A stretch of DNA of 64,000 nt from Sphingomonas sp. LT1P40. GTDB lineage: Bacteria > Pseudomonadota > Alphaproteobacteria > Sphingomonadales > Sphingomonadaceae. A program made the position numbers and the translations under genes. Positions 25,337 to 33,998 of the stretch are shown piece by piece (within the stretch, counting starts at the first letter, position 1; each line of letters starts with the position of its first letter). The notes beneath the pieces are model-generated. The model was not told the DNA's origin, did not search any database, and was given only the letters and a program-made list of their open reading frames with translations. The stretch lies in the NCBI RefSeq assembly GCF_036663835.1, contig NZ_JAXOJT010000001.1, positions 310,001 through 374,000 of the forward strand. The letters run 5' to 3'.

Positions 25337-25963
25337 ATGACGATGAAACTCTACACCAACCCGATGTCGCGCGGCCGGATCGGACGCTGGGCGTTGGAGG
25401 AAGTCGGCGTCGATTATGAGGTCGAAGTGATCGACTATGGGCCGCGCCCGCCCGCATTTCTGGCGGTGAACCCGATGGGGAAAGTGCCGACGATCGTGCA
25501 TGACGGCGTAGTCGTGACCGAATGCGCGGCGATCTGTGCCTATCTGGGCGATGCGTTTCCGGCGGCGGGGCTGGCACCCGCATTGGACAAGCGCGCGGAC
25601 TATTATCGCTGGCTGTTCTTCGCGGCGGGGCCGCTGGAACAGGCGGTGACGAGCAAGGCGATGGGCTGGGATGCGGCGGGCGATCCGCAGAAGGCCGGCA
25701 TGCTGGGCTTCGGTGATTTCGACCGCACGATCGACACGCTGGAGGCGGCGGTTGCGGCAGTCGGTGACGGTTGGCTGGCAGCGGATCATTTCACGATGGC
25801 GGACCTGTATGTCGGCGCGCATCTGAGCTGGGGTACGCAATTCGGGACGATCCCAAAGCGCGATTCGTTCGTGGCGTTCGTCGAGCGGGTGACGGGGCGT
25901 GAGGCGGCGGTGCGCGCGGCGGCGAAGGATGATGCGCTGATGGCGGAAGCTCAGCCTGCCTAA
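25337..25963 (+). CDS. glutathione S-transferase
   Basis: A 208-residue protein with a thioredoxin-like N-terminal domain (MKLYTNPMSRGRIGRWALEE, VNPMGKVPTIV, the latter containing the cis-Pro loop, and TECAAICAYL for gamma-glutamyl binding) and an all-helical C-terminal domain (FTMADLYVGAHL). The catalytic Ser or Tyr is uncertain. It overlaps the end of the opposing asparagine-synthetase-like gene by four bases. Together with the preceding two hydrolases it forms a possible detoxification operon. Confidence 0.9.
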   Translation: MTMKLYTNPMSRGRIGRWALEEVGVDYEVEVIDYGPRPPAFLAVNPMGKVPTIVHDGVVVTECAAICAYLGDAFPAAGLAPALDKRADYYRWLFFAAGPLEQAVTSKAMGWDAAGDPQKAGMLGFGDFDRTIDTLEAAVAAVGDGWLAADHFTMADLYVGAHLSWGTQFGTIPKRDSFVAFVERVTGREAAVRAAAKDDALMAEAQPA

Positions 25964-27705
25964 CCCGCCAGCTTTGACCCCAACTGCGCCGCCAGATATT
26001 CCAAATTCGCAATCCGCCGCCACAGCGCGCTGTCGGTGATGCGGTCCATGCGGAAGAAGCGGCGCATCGCGGGGAAGCCCGGGTCGATCACGCGGTTCAT
26101 GTAATCGGGGGTGAGCAGCCCGCCATGCTCGTCGCTCATCGCGCTCAGGCGGCGATGGACGGCGTAGCTGTGCTGGCGCAGCCACACCGGGCGGATGCGG
26201 GTCGACCATTCGCTGAAGCGGTGGCGGCGACCGGGTGCGCCGGTGAAGTCATGGCCATAGGCAGAAGGTTGCGCGGCGAGTTCGGGGTCAATCGCGTTCA
26301 TCAGCATCGCCTCGAACCGCCCGGCGTGCTTGAGTGACAGCGGGAGCGTCATCGCTTCCGCCACGACATGATGGTCAAGGAAGGGCATGAGGTACGGGCT
26401 GTAGCGCGCCTCCAGGCTGATCTCCCGCCCGAACAGCGCGCGGCAGCGGATCCGGGGATAGATCTGCTCGATTCGCGCGCGGGGCAGGTGGCCGCTGGCG
26501 GCGGGTGGCTCGATCGCGGCGCGGATCTTTGAGGTGATGCCGGCGAGGAAGGTGCGTGAGTCGAAGCCGTCGGTGGCGTCGCCCGGCGTGAAGCGCGCGA
26601 AGAAGGTGCGGGCGACGGCATCGGCGGTGAACGACCGGTCGGGGAGGTAGAAGAAGTTGCGGTAGATTTCTCCGCAGCCGCCGGACACCGCCAGCGCGCC
26701 ATCGGCGTGGCGCAGCAGCTGCGCCGCGCCATTGCCGCCATTGTCGAAGATGTTTCCGAAGGTGGGCAGGCCGTCATATTGGTGGAAATTGCGGGACACC
26801 ACTTCCGCGAAACCGTCGGGTGTGACGTGTGCGCCGTCCTTGTCCACCCAGTTGACCGGAAAACCGAGCGTCGCGCCGATCGCTTCGGCGACGATAACAT
26901 CCTCATCGTCGCGGGGGCCATAGACGTAGATTTCGGGGTTCGATCCTTGCTCACGCAGCGCGCCGAGCAGCAGGCGGGAGTCGAGACCGCCGGACAGCGG
27001 ACAGCGGATATTGTCGCCGAAATGCGCCGTGTGGGCGCTGATGATTGCCGACAGCCGGGCGCGGTGGCGGGCGATGCGCTCGTCGAGCGACAGGTTTTCG
27101 GCGGCGGCGGGGAGGGGCTTGGCGACCGCGTGATGGACGACGCCGTCGGGCGTGAGTTCGAGGACGACGAAGGGGGACAGCGTCTTCAACTCGACGAACA
27201 CCGTGTCCTCGCCGATCGGCATGACGTTGAAGGCGAGTTCGTACACCCCCTGTGGATCGAAGGTCAGCCGGGGCAGGGCGTTGGCGGCCGCCAGCAGCGA
27301 GGTCGAGAACACGCGCGCGTCGTTGCTCTGGAATAGCTGGAAGGCGGAGAAATAGTCGCCGAACAGGAAATTATGGCCACCCCGGCGCACGAACGCGACG
27401 AACTGACCAGCGATACGGTCCCAGTCGGGCGCGAGCGGGTCGATCGACAACAGCGCTTCGAGCGCAGGGCGACCGAGCTTGCCGTCGACGACCGGCGTGC
27501 CCGCGACCGCGACCAGATCGTCGCCATGGGTGAGCAAACCGTCCGGACCGCCGATGATGTGGGCGAAGTGCAACAGCCTCCAGCCGGGCAGGTCGTGCGC
27601 GGCGGGCGCGGGAAAGCCCTGTGCGCCGAACGACGCGCGTGCCGTCGCCAATGCTGCCTCGGCGACATCGGGTTTGTCGTTTCGGACGAGGAACAGGCCA
27701 GCCAT
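25960..27705 (-). CDS. asparagine synthetase-related protein lacking glutaminase Cys
   Basis: A 581-residue protein with an N-terminal Ntn-like domain and a C-terminal ATP pyrophosphatase domain. The PP-loop is intact (RCPLSGGLDSRLLLGAL). The first residues are MAGLF where glutamine-dependent enzymes have MCGI, so the nucleophilic Cys2 is replaced by Ala and glutamine hydrolysis is not expected. It may use ammonia or another nucleophile, as in beta-lactam synthetase and other diverged members. It is followed, on the same strand, by an exosortase A-type O-ligase, so a role in modifying a glycan or peptide is inferred. Confidence 0.85.
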   Translation of the reverse strand: MAGLFLVRNDKPDVAEAALATARASFGAQGFPAPAAHDLPGWRLLHFAHIIGGPDGLLTHGDDLVAVAGTPVVDGKLGRPALEALLSIDPLAPDWDRIAGQFVAFVRRGGHNFLFGDYFSAFQLFQSNDARVFSTSLLAAANALPRLTFDPQGVYELAFNVMPIGEDTVFVELKTLSPFVVLELTPDGVVHHAVAKPLPAAAENLSLDERIARHRARLSAIISAHTAHFGDNIRCPLSGGLDSRLLLGALREQGSNPEIYVYGPRDDEDVIVAEAIGATLGFPVNWVDKDGAHVTPDGFAEVVSRNFHQYDGLPTFGNIFDNGGNGAAQLLRHADGALAVSGGCGEIYRNFFYLPDRSFTADAVARTFFARFTPGDATDGFDSRTFLAGITSKIRAAIEPPAASGHLPRARIEQIYPRIRCRALFGREISLEARYSPYLMPFLDHHVVAEAMTLPLSLKHAGRFEAMLMNAIDPELAAQPSAYGHDFTGAPGRRHRFSEWSTRIRPVWLRQHSYAVHRRLSAMSDEHGGLLTPDYMNRVIDPGFPAMRRFFRMDRITDSALWRRIANLEYLAAQLGSKLAG

Positions 27706-27722
27706 GCGGGCGCTCTAACCGA

Positions 27723-29084
27723 TCAAACCGCGACTGGCGCGGGGGAATCGCGCCGTTTTCGCATGGGTTGCAGGCTTTCCTCCGCGCGTTTGCGAGCGAG
27801 ATAGGTGTCGAGACCGATCTGCGCGCCGACCAGCATGTAGCAGAACGGGTTGAGCGCGATGCCGACAAAGGTGGAACCGAGCAGGTAGATCAGGTGCGAA
27901 TGCTGAAGCGCCGTGGCGAGCGGGGATATCCACGCCTGATCGGGCGGTGCCTTCCAGTAACGGCGGCGCAGCACCTCCATGCGGAAGATGCCACCAAGAT
28001 GGATCATCAGCCACAGGATCAGCCCCGGCCAGCCCTGTTCGCCCAGCATCTCAAAATAGGCGGAGTGATAGGCGCGCGACTTGTCGATCTCGAGCGTGCG
28101 GACGACCGTTGCATTGGCACCTTCGCCGACGACCGAGACTTTCTCATAACGGATCTGATTCTGGCGATACGCCTCGAACCCGCCGCCAAAGGGGTGCTCC
28201 TTGACGTATTCGAGTGTCCATTTCCACACTTCGACGCGGGTCGAGGCGGAGGCGTCTGCCTGATAGGATTTCATCGTGCTCATGCGTTCGGTGAAGGCGC
28301 TGGGCAGGAAGGGCAGGGCGACGACCCCGAGCGCGGCGGCGGCACCGATATAGACCATGCGCCGCTTCGCATCGCGCAGCAGCAGGATCGCGAGCAACGC
28401 CACACACACCAGCCCCGTGCGCGCCTGCGTACCGATCGGCATCAACAGGCAGGCGAAGATCAGGGCGAGGCCGAAGCATTTTACGCGCCAGTCGGGCGGA
28501 AAGATCGTGCCGTGTTTCATGAACCACAGGATCAGCGGAATGACGCAGATCGACACGGCGGAGATGATGCTCCCCTCGAACAGTCCGGAATTGTTATTCA
28601 CCAGCAGCTTCAGCTCGCCATAGCCGCCGCCGCCCAGCACCGTCTTGACCCCGCCGACGATGATGATCGTGGAGACCGACAGCAGCATGAACAGCAACAG
28701 CGCCTCAATCCGCAACTTCGTTCGCAACGTGAGGGGGAGAAAGATGGCGAAGGCCAGCGCCTTCCACACCCAATCCCATTTGAACGCCGCGTCGATCGGG
28801 AAATCCGCGCGCGTCGTGGTCCAGAAACAATAGGCCAGCAGCGCCAGCATCATCCCCTGACGCGGGGCGAAGCGAACATCCTTTTTGTCGTCCATCGCCA
28901 GCCATGACAGCACCGCGAACGCCACCGCCATCGCCGAAATCGGAAAGGCGTTGAGCAGGAAATAGCTCATCCGCTGGGGCGAGACGACGTCGATATAGAC
29001 ATAGGCCAGCACGAAAATGAACGGCCGGCGAAAGCCGAGCGCGAAGATCACGCCGAGGAATGCGATAAAGGCTAGGTCACGCAT
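27723..29084 (-). CDS. putative O-glycosylation ligase, exosortase A-associated
   Basis: A 453-residue polytopic inner-membrane protein (about ten hydrophobic segments) of the O-antigen ligase/polymerase type. It begins MRDLAFIAFLGVIFALGFRRPF, the signature of the exosortase A-associated ligase family. A large loop with EVWKWTLEYVKEHPFGGGFE carries the family's conserved His and Arg region (AYHSAYFEMLGEQGWPG). These proteins join or polymerise glycans in exosortase loci. It overlaps the preceding small membrane gene by eight bases and lies upstream of the asparagine-synthetase homologue. Confidence 0.85.
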   Translation of the reverse strand: MRDLAFIAFLGVIFALGFRRPFIFVLAYVYIDVVSPQRMSYFLLNAFPISAMAVAFAVLSWLAMDDKKDVRFAPRQGMMLALLAYCFWTTTRADFPIDAAFKWDWVWKALAFAIFLPLTLRTKLRIEALLLFMLLSVSTIIIVGGVKTVLGGGGYGELKLLVNNNSGLFEGSIISAVSICVIPLILWFMKHGTIFPPDWRVKCFGLALIFACLLMPIGTQARTGLVCVALLAILLLRDAKRRMVYIGAAAALGVVALPFLPSAFTERMSTMKSYQADASASTRVEVWKWTLEYVKEHPFGGGFEAYRQNQIRYEKVSVVGEGANATVVRTLEIDKSRAYHSAYFEMLGEQGWPGLILWLMIHLGGIFRMEVLRRRYWKAPPDQAWISPLATALQHSHLIYLLGSTFVGIALNPFCYMLVGAQIGLDTYLARKRAEESLQPMRKRRDSPAPVAV

Positions 29085-29229
29085 CGCTGCGGCCCCAGCG
29101 ACGTTTGCGCGGCTTGTCGGCAGTGGCGGGCGGCGCATTCTCTTCGTCGAGCGCGGGGTTGCGCATCAGCCGCACGGCGGTGAGCAGCAGCAACCCGTGC
29201 GTCATCAACAGAACCAGATTGTCGATCAT
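29077..29229 (-). CDS. small membrane protein of the glycan module, 50 aa
   Basis: A 50-residue protein with one transmembrane segment (NLVLLMTHGLLLLTAVRLM) followed by a short acidic then basic tail (DKPRKRRWGRSDA). Its 3' end overlaps the start of the O-ligase gene by eight bases, so the two are translationally linked. Position and composition suggest an accessory subunit. The longer open frame upstream of its ATG would run through the divergent glycosyltransferase and looks non-coding. Confidence 0.6.
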   Translation of the reverse strand: MIDNLVLLMTHGLLLLTAVRLMRNPALDEENAPPATADKPRKRRWGRSDA

Positions 29230-29385
29230 GTGCCGCGCGTCGCCCTTGATAGGTGGCGACACCAGACCCGCTTCCGCACCCTGCTGCCCGTAATGGGTGG
29301 GGGAGCGCGCCTGATGCCGCATTCGCTGCCTAACCGGGTTCGGTTGACGGGCCGTTAAGTGCTGTCGTGGCAAGGGGCATGCATC

Positions 29386-30627
29386 ATGCGCATCCTGCAC
29401 GTCCTCGACCATTCGCTGCCGCTGCACAGCGGCTATACCTTTCGCACCCGCGCGATCCTGAAGGCGCAGATGGCGCGTGGCTGGAGCGTCGCGGGGGTCA
29501 CCGGCCCGCGCTACCACACCGGCGATGCGCCGTTCGAGACGCTCGACGGGATCGATTTCCACCGCACCGCGCAGATGCGGCGGTTACCCCCGATCGTGGG
29601 CGAGGCGGCGGAGATCGCGGCGTTCGCACGGCGGATCGATCAGGTCGTCGAGCGATTCCGGCCCGACATTCTGCACGCGCATTCGCCGGTGATCGACCCG
29701 CTGGCGGCGATGCGCGTGGCGAAGAAGCATGGGATTCCATTGCTCTATGAAATCCGCGCCTTTTGGGAGGATGCGGCGGTCGGCAACGGCACGGGGCGCG
29801 AGGGATCGTGGAAATACCGCCTGACACGCGGGCTGGAGACGTTCGCGGCCAAGCGCGTCGATGCCGTCGCGGTAATCTGCGAGGGGCTGAAGCGCGACCT
29901 GATCGCGCGGGGCATCGATGCGGACAAGATCATGGTGTCGCCGAATGGGGTGGATTTGCACCTGTTCGGTGAGCCGCCCGCGCCCGATGCCGAATTGACC
30001 GCGGAACTCGGGTTGGCAGGGGGCGACACGATCGGCTTCATCGGCAGCTTCTACGATTATGAGGGGCTGGACGACCTGATCGCGGCGATGCCTGCCTTGG
30101 TCGCGCTGCGCCCTAACGCAAAGCTCGTCATGGTCGGCGGTGGACCGATGGAAGAGAAATTGCGCGCGCAGGCAAAGGCATCGAGCGCGGCGGGGGCGAT
30201 CCATTTTGTCGGGCGCGTGCCGCACGAACAGGTCGAGCGATACTATTCGGTGATCGACTTGCTGGTCTATCCGCGCAAACGGATGCGGCTGACCGATCTG
30301 GTGACGCCACTTAAGCCGCTGGAGGCGATGGCGCAGCGGCGGCTGGTCGCCGCGTCCGACGTGGGCGGGCACCGTGAGCTGATTCGTGACGGCGATACGG
30401 GTACGTTGTTTCCGCCCGACGATCCGGCGGCGCTGGCGCGATCGGTGGCGACGGTGTTCGACAATCGGCCAGGATGGGACGCGCAGCGTGAGCGTGGGCG
30501 CGTATTTGTTGAGAAAGAACGTAACTGGTCGTCAAACATTTCCAGATACGAACCTGTTTACCAAAGGCTTATCGAGGCCCGCGGGCGGGATGGGAAATGG
30601 TTGCGTACACGCTCGTTCAACGTCTGA
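29386..30627 (+). CDS. glycosyltransferase, exosortase A-associated (GT4)
   Basis: A 413-residue GT-B fold enzyme of family GT4. It begins MRILHVLDHSLPLHSGYTFR, the hallmark of exosortase A-associated glycosyltransferases. Sugar-nucleotide binding regions occur at the C-terminal half (FIGSFYDYEGLDDLI, VGRVPHEQVERYY, LKPLEAMAQRRLVAASDVGG). It would add a sugar to the polysaccharide made by the cluster. It is divergent from the O-ligase gene over a 156-base promoter region and overlaps the next gene by 31 bases. Confidence 0.9.
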   Translation: MRILHVLDHSLPLHSGYTFRTRAILKAQMARGWSVAGVTGPRYHTGDAPFETLDGIDFHRTAQMRRLPPIVGEAAEIAAFARRIDQVVERFRPDILHAHSPVIDPLAAMRVAKKHGIPLLYEIRAFWEDAAVGNGTGREGSWKYRLTRGLETFAAKRVDAVAVICEGLKRDLIARGIDADKIMVSPNGVDLHLFGEPPAPDAELTAELGLAGGDTIGFIGSFYDYEGLDDLIAAMPALVALRPNAKLVMVGGGPMEEKLRAQAKASSAAGAIHFVGRVPHEQVERYYSVIDLLVYPRKRMRLTDLVTPLKPLEAMAQRRLVAASDVGGHRELIRDGDTGTLFPPDDPAALARSVATVFDNRPGWDAQRERGRVFVEKERNWSSNISRYEPVYQRLIEARGRDGKWLRTRSFNV

Positions 30628-31550
30628 CTCCGAACCTTGCGCTGATCGGCGCGGGTGTGGCTGGCGCGATCGTCGCGCTGGCGACGCTGGCGATTCCGGT
30701 GCCTCTGCTGGAGGATGCGGTCATCGCCAGCGGCATTGCCGTGTTCCTGCCGGCCGCCGAACCGCCATTGGGCTTAACCGCGCGCATCTGTGTCGGCGTG
30801 GCTGCCGGGGCAGGCATTGCGGCGGTGTTGTGGCTGATACTGTCGGTGCTGATCGGTATCCGCGTTTCGCGCTCCGTCGAGCCGGGTGCGCGGCGTCCTT
30901 TCGTGCGCCGTGCCGATGCCCACCCGGATGCGCCGCCGCGCGAGCCGTTACGCGCGAAGGATCTGGAGATGCCGCGAACACGGTCCTCCGTGGCGAACGT
31001 GGAAGCGGTCGAGGAATCCGGTTTCGATGACTTGCCCGTACCGGTGCTGACGGAAGTCGAGCCGGACGACGCCATCGTTTTCGGCGCGCCCGACCCCACA
31101 TTGCCGCCCGAACCCGTGATCGCGATGGGACCGCCGCCGGTCCCGTCATCGCAGCCGATCCTGGAACTGGTGCCGACACCCGCCGTCCAACCCTTGCCCG
31201 TCGATCTCGACCAGCCGCTGGCGGCATTCGACCCGGCTGCGATTCCCGATACGCCTGTTGCGCCGTCACCGCCGGTCGCGCCGCTCCGTCGCAAGCCGCG
31301 CCCTCAGGTGTATGACGCCAGCGAGCGGTTCGAGACGTTCGAGCTGACTCCACAGGTGCGGGAGGTGCCGAAGCCTGCCGCGTCGGTGTCCGCGCCGCTT
31401 TCGGCACCGGAGACCGATGCGAGCGTCCACGCGCTGCTCGACCGGCTGGAACGGGGGATCGTGCGGCGTGGCGAACGCGTGGAGCCGGAAGGTCCGCACG
31501 GGCTGGAGAGCGCATTGGACGCGCTCCGTAAACTGGCGGTTCGCGCCTGA
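30597..31550 (+). CDS. membrane protein with disordered Pro-rich domain
   Basis: A 317-residue protein with two or three N-terminal transmembrane segments (about residues 15-35 and 65-90), then a long acidic, Pro-rich region (PVLTEVEPDDAIVFGAPDPT, PPPVPSSQPILELVP) and a short helical C-terminus (ALLDRLERGIVRRGERV). I do not recognise the family. The gene begins inside the glycosyltransferase gene, so it likely acts in the same glycan module, perhaps as a scaffold. That role is inferred only from overlap. Confidence 0.75.
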   Translation: MVAYTLVQRLTPNLALIGAGVAGAIVALATLAIPVPLLEDAVIASGIAVFLPAAEPPLGLTARICVGVAAGAGIAAVLWLILSVLIGIRVSRSVEPGARRPFVRRADAHPDAPPREPLRAKDLEMPRTRSSVANVEAVEESGFDDLPVPVLTEVEPDDAIVFGAPDPTLPPEPVIAMGPPPVPSSQPILELVPTPAVQPLPVDLDQPLAAFDPAAIPDTPVAPSPPVAPLRRKPRPQVYDASERFETFELTPQVREVPKPAASVSAPLSAPETDASVHALLDRLERGIVRRGERVEPEGPHGLESALDALRKLAVRA

Positions 31551-31557
31551 ACCAAGA

Positions 31558-31584
31558 AATCCTCCCCGTGCCGGGGGAGGATTT
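31558..31584. terminator. bidirectional hairpin between convergent genes
   Basis: AAATCCTCCCC and GGGGGAGGATTT form a near-perfect hairpin with T-rich 3' ends on both strands. It lies between the membrane protein gene ending at 31550 and the convergent gene ending at 31589. It belongs to the same hairpin family as 5079 and the outer arms of the element at 35015. Confidence 0.6.
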
Positions 31585-31588
31585 GACA

Positions 31589-31903
31589 CTATCTGTCCTC
31601 CACCGTCAGCGCTTCGAGATCGAAGGTGACCGCGTCCGCATCCGCATGGCGCGACGCGACCGCGAGATCGGCGACGAGGTGGCCCCACAGACTGAACTCC
31701 GCCTCCGGCAAACCTGCCAGCCAATGATCCAGCGTCGGTGAGGGCGCCGCCGACAAGGTCAGCCGATGGCGCGCGCCGGTGAAGGTCGCGCTGGCCCAGC
31801 GCACCCAGTCGGCCGACAGGATGACCGGAGCCACCCCGGCGACGCCGGCCCCGCAAATCAGCGCGCGTTCGAGCTGGGTGCCCGCATCCGGCCCGCGGCT
31901 CAT
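31589..31903 (-). CDS. hypothetical protein, 104 aa
   Basis: A soluble, mostly beta-strand protein of 104 residues (RHRLTLSAAPS, EAEFSLWGHLVADLAV, AVTFDLEALTV). No known motif. It overlaps the upstream 65-residue HTH-like gene by four bases (ATGA), so the two are co-translated. They are divergent from the S24 peptidase gene across a LexA-type box. Function unknown. Confidence 0.65.
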   Translation of the reverse strand: MSRGPDAGTQLERALICGAGVAGVAPVILSADWVRWASATFTGARHRLTLSAAPSPTLDHWLAGLPEAEFSLWGHLVADLAVASRHADADAVTFDLEALTVEDR

Positions 31904-32097
31904 CGCCGTGCCTCCGGTTCGCGCGGCGGCGGCGTCATCAGAAATGCCTCCACACGCTTGAGCGTGCCGGTGCGCAGCTCGCGTCCGTTCCGCAAATCGC
32001 CCACCAGCCGGGGGTCGTTAACCGCCAGCCGCCCGAATTTGGTCTGCGGCAGGCCATGTTTCCGCAGATACCGTTCCACCCTGTTCAAAATCGCCAT
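31900..32097 (-). CDS. small helix-turn-helix-like protein, 65 aa
   Basis: A 65-residue, strongly basic protein. MAILNRVERYLRKHGLPQT and FGRLAVNDPRLVGDLRNGRE followed by TLKRVEAFL look like a compact helix-turn-helix of the Xre type. The ATG is preceded by AGGAAG; an alternative GTG two codons upstream is less likely. It is the first gene of a two-gene operon divergent from the S24 peptidase gene, so it may regulate that gene or share its operator. Confidence 0.65.
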   Translation of the reverse strand: MAILNRVERYLRKHGLPQTKFGRLAVNDPRLVGDLRNGRELRTGTLKRVEAFLMTPPPREPEARR

Positions 32098-32122
32098 CTC
32101 CACTTCCTTTGCCGACTCAGAA

Positions 32123-32137
32123 GTTCTTTAAATGTTC
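32123..32137. promoter_or_regulatory. LexA-type box GTTC-N7-GTTC
   Basis: The 15-base GTTCTTTAAATGTTC matches exactly the direct repeat GTTC-N7-GTTC bound by LexA in Alphaproteobacteria. It lies in the short divergent promoter region between the small helix-turn-helix gene and the S24 peptidase gene, 26 bases before the former and 46 before the latter. The S24 protein could itself be the binder. Not tested. Confidence 0.6.
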
Positions 32138-32183
32138 TCATTTCCAACTTGTCTAGGAAAAATCCTACGGCTATGGATCGAAT

Positions 32184-32804
32184 ATGGAATCAGGCGATCA
32201 GCGTGCAGCACTGGCAGTTGCGGCAGAGGGGCGGGGGGTGTCGCTGGCGGCGCTCTCGCGCTTGCTCGGGCGCAATGCCGCCTATCTTCAGCAATTCGTG
32301 GCGCGGGGAAGCCCGCGCTTTCTGGCGGAGGGCGACCGGCGCAAGCTGGCGCGCTATCTGGGCCTGTCCGATGCGGCGCTGGGCGGGCCGATGGCGGAGG
32401 GGCTGGTCGCGGTGGCGCGGGTCGATGCCGGGGCGGCGGCGGGGCGTGGCCGCGTGGTGGAGAGCGAGCGGCGCAGCGAGTTGCTGCTCGACCCTGCGTT
32501 GTTGCGACGGCTGGGCGTGCGCGCCGACATGGCCTCGACCATCCGGGTCGAGGGCGCGTCGATGGAGCCGTCCTTATGCGATGGCGACGAAATCCTCGTC
32601 GACGGCGCACGCCGCGCGATCGGCCCGCGGCCTGCGATCTTCGTGTTTCGGCGCGACGGGCTGGTGTCGGTCAAACGGCTGCGCACGATGGGCACGGAGG
32701 TCGAGGTGGTCAGCGACAATCCGGCGTTCGAGCGGGAGGTGGTGGCTGTGGGGACGGTTGATGTGGTGGGGCGAGTTGTGTGGCTCCATCGGGCGCTGAT
32801 TTAG
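32184..32804 (+). CDS. S24 family LexA-like peptidase/repressor
   Basis: A 206-residue protein. The N-terminal part (VSLAALSRLLGRNAAYLQQF) looks like a helix-turn-helix; the C-terminal half is an S24 serine peptidase domain with the catalytic Ser in VEGASMEPSL and Lys in SVKRLRT. These proteins cleave themselves when RecA filaments form (LexA, CI, UmuD). The protein is similar in size to LexA but the N-terminal domain is not standard LexA. It is divergent from two small genes over a GTTC-N7-GTTC site, so it is likely autoregulated or damage-controlled. Confidence 0.85.
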   Translation: MESGDQRAALAVAAEGRGVSLAALSRLLGRNAAYLQQFVARGSPRFLAEGDRRKLARYLGLSDAALGGPMAEGLVAVARVDAGAAAGRGRVVESERRSELLLDPALLRRLGVRADMASTIRVEGASMEPSLCDGDEILVDGARRAIGPRPAIFVFRRDGLVSVKRLRTMGTEVEVVSDNPAFEREVVAVGTVDVVGRVVWLHRALI

Positions 32805-32966
32805 GCACCTTTCGATGTGGCACCCCGAATCAGTTAGGGTTGCCCGTTTGATTGGTGGTAGTGTTTGCAAGTGCGTCATTGGATGCGCACTCGATTCGGT
32901 TTCCAACTCGTTGCTACCGGGTATGACTTGTGTCCCGCAGGTCTCCGGCTTCCGAAGGCTACGGCC

Positions 32967-33995
32967 GTGGAACCAATTTTGTTACATCATGAATCTGCCA
33001 GCAGTCTGGGTATGGCGCTGGTCATTTCGTCCGCCACGCCGTTGCTGCTGCTCGACGCCGATCTGGTGATTAAAGCTGCCAGCGGATCGTTTTGCAGCGC
33101 GTTCGATCTCGACTGCGACCGTGTCGTCGGCGTCGAACTGTCTGCGCTGGGCGAGGGTGAATGGGCAGCACCACAGCTGCGCTCGCTGTTGCGCGCGACG
33201 ATGTCGGGCAAAGCGGCGATCGAGGCGTATGAGCTGGATCTGGTCCGTCTGGGCAAGCGCCCGTGCAGCCTGATCCTGAACGCGCACAAGCTGGAACTGG
33301 CCGAGTCGGGCACGGAATATATCGCGCTGGCGGTCACGGACGTGACGGCGTCGCGGCAGGCCGAAAAGATCAAGGACGATGCGGTTCGCGAAAAGCATAT
33401 CCTGTTGCAGGAGCTTCAGCACCGGGTCGCCAACAGCCTTCAGATCATCGCCAGCGTACTGATGCAGAGCGCACGGAAAGTGCAGTCGGACGAAGTGCGC
33501 CTGCACCTGCACGATGCGCATCACCGCGTGATGTCGATCGCCACGCTTCAGCGTCAGCTTGCCGCGACAAAGGCGGGCGATGTGGCGCTACGCCCTTATC
33601 TGACCGACCTGTGCGACAGCATCGGTGCGTCGATGATCTACGACCACGATCTGATGACGATGAAGGCGATCGTTGATGACAGCGTCACGACGTCGGAGGT
33701 TTCTGTCAGCCTGGGCCTGATCGTGACCGAACTGGTCATCAACTCGCTGAAGCACGCCTTTCCCGATCGCGCGGCATCCGGCACGATTACCGTGGAATAT
33801 TGGTCACGCCCGACCGGCTGGAAACTGACGGTGGAGGATAACGGCATCGGGATGCCGGGCGATCACGTCGCGCGCAAACCGGGGCTGGGCACGGGTATCG
33901 TCGATGCGCTGGCAAAACAGCTGGATGCGACGGTTACCGTCACATCGACCGATCCCGGCACGCGCGTGGCAATCATCCACCTGGCGAAGAAATAG
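32967..33995 (+). CDS. PAS/HisKA_2 family histidine kinase
   Basis: A 342-residue cytoplasmic sensor kinase. A PAS-like domain occupies about residues 15-130. The phosphorylation site lies in QELQHRVANSLQIIASVLM (His152), the HisKA_2 (HWE-related) type rather than the classical HisKA. The ATP-binding domain follows with GLIVTELVINSLKHAF and DNGIGMP. No response regulator is adjacent. Related kinases in Sphingomonads feed the PhyR general stress response; that role is inferred only from family. GTG at 32967 was chosen because the sequence upstream does not look coding; an ATG at residue 16 is possible. Confidence 0.85.
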   Translation: MEPILLHHESASSLGMALVISSATPLLLLDADLVIKAASGSFCSAFDLDCDRVVGVELSALGEGEWAAPQLRSLLRATMSGKAAIEAYELDLVRLGKRPCSLILNAHKLELAESGTEYIALAVTDVTASRQAEKIKDDAVREKHILLQELQHRVANSLQIIASVLMQSARKVQSDEVRLHLHDAHHRVMSIATLQRQLAATKAGDVALRPYLTDLCDSIGASMIYDHDLMTMKAIVDDSVTTSEVSVSLGLIVTELVINSLKHAFPDRAASGTITVEYWSRPTGWKLTVEDNGIGMPGDHVARKPGLGTGIVDALAKQLDATVTVTSTDPGTRVAIIHLAKK

Positions 33996-33998
33996 CAA

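Noticed and set aside
25960..27705. Lasso peptide or beta-lactam-type cyclase gene cluster
   Set aside because: The asparagine-synthetase fold is shared with these enzymes, but no precursor peptide, transglutaminase-type B protein or transporter is nearby; the neighbours are glycan genes.
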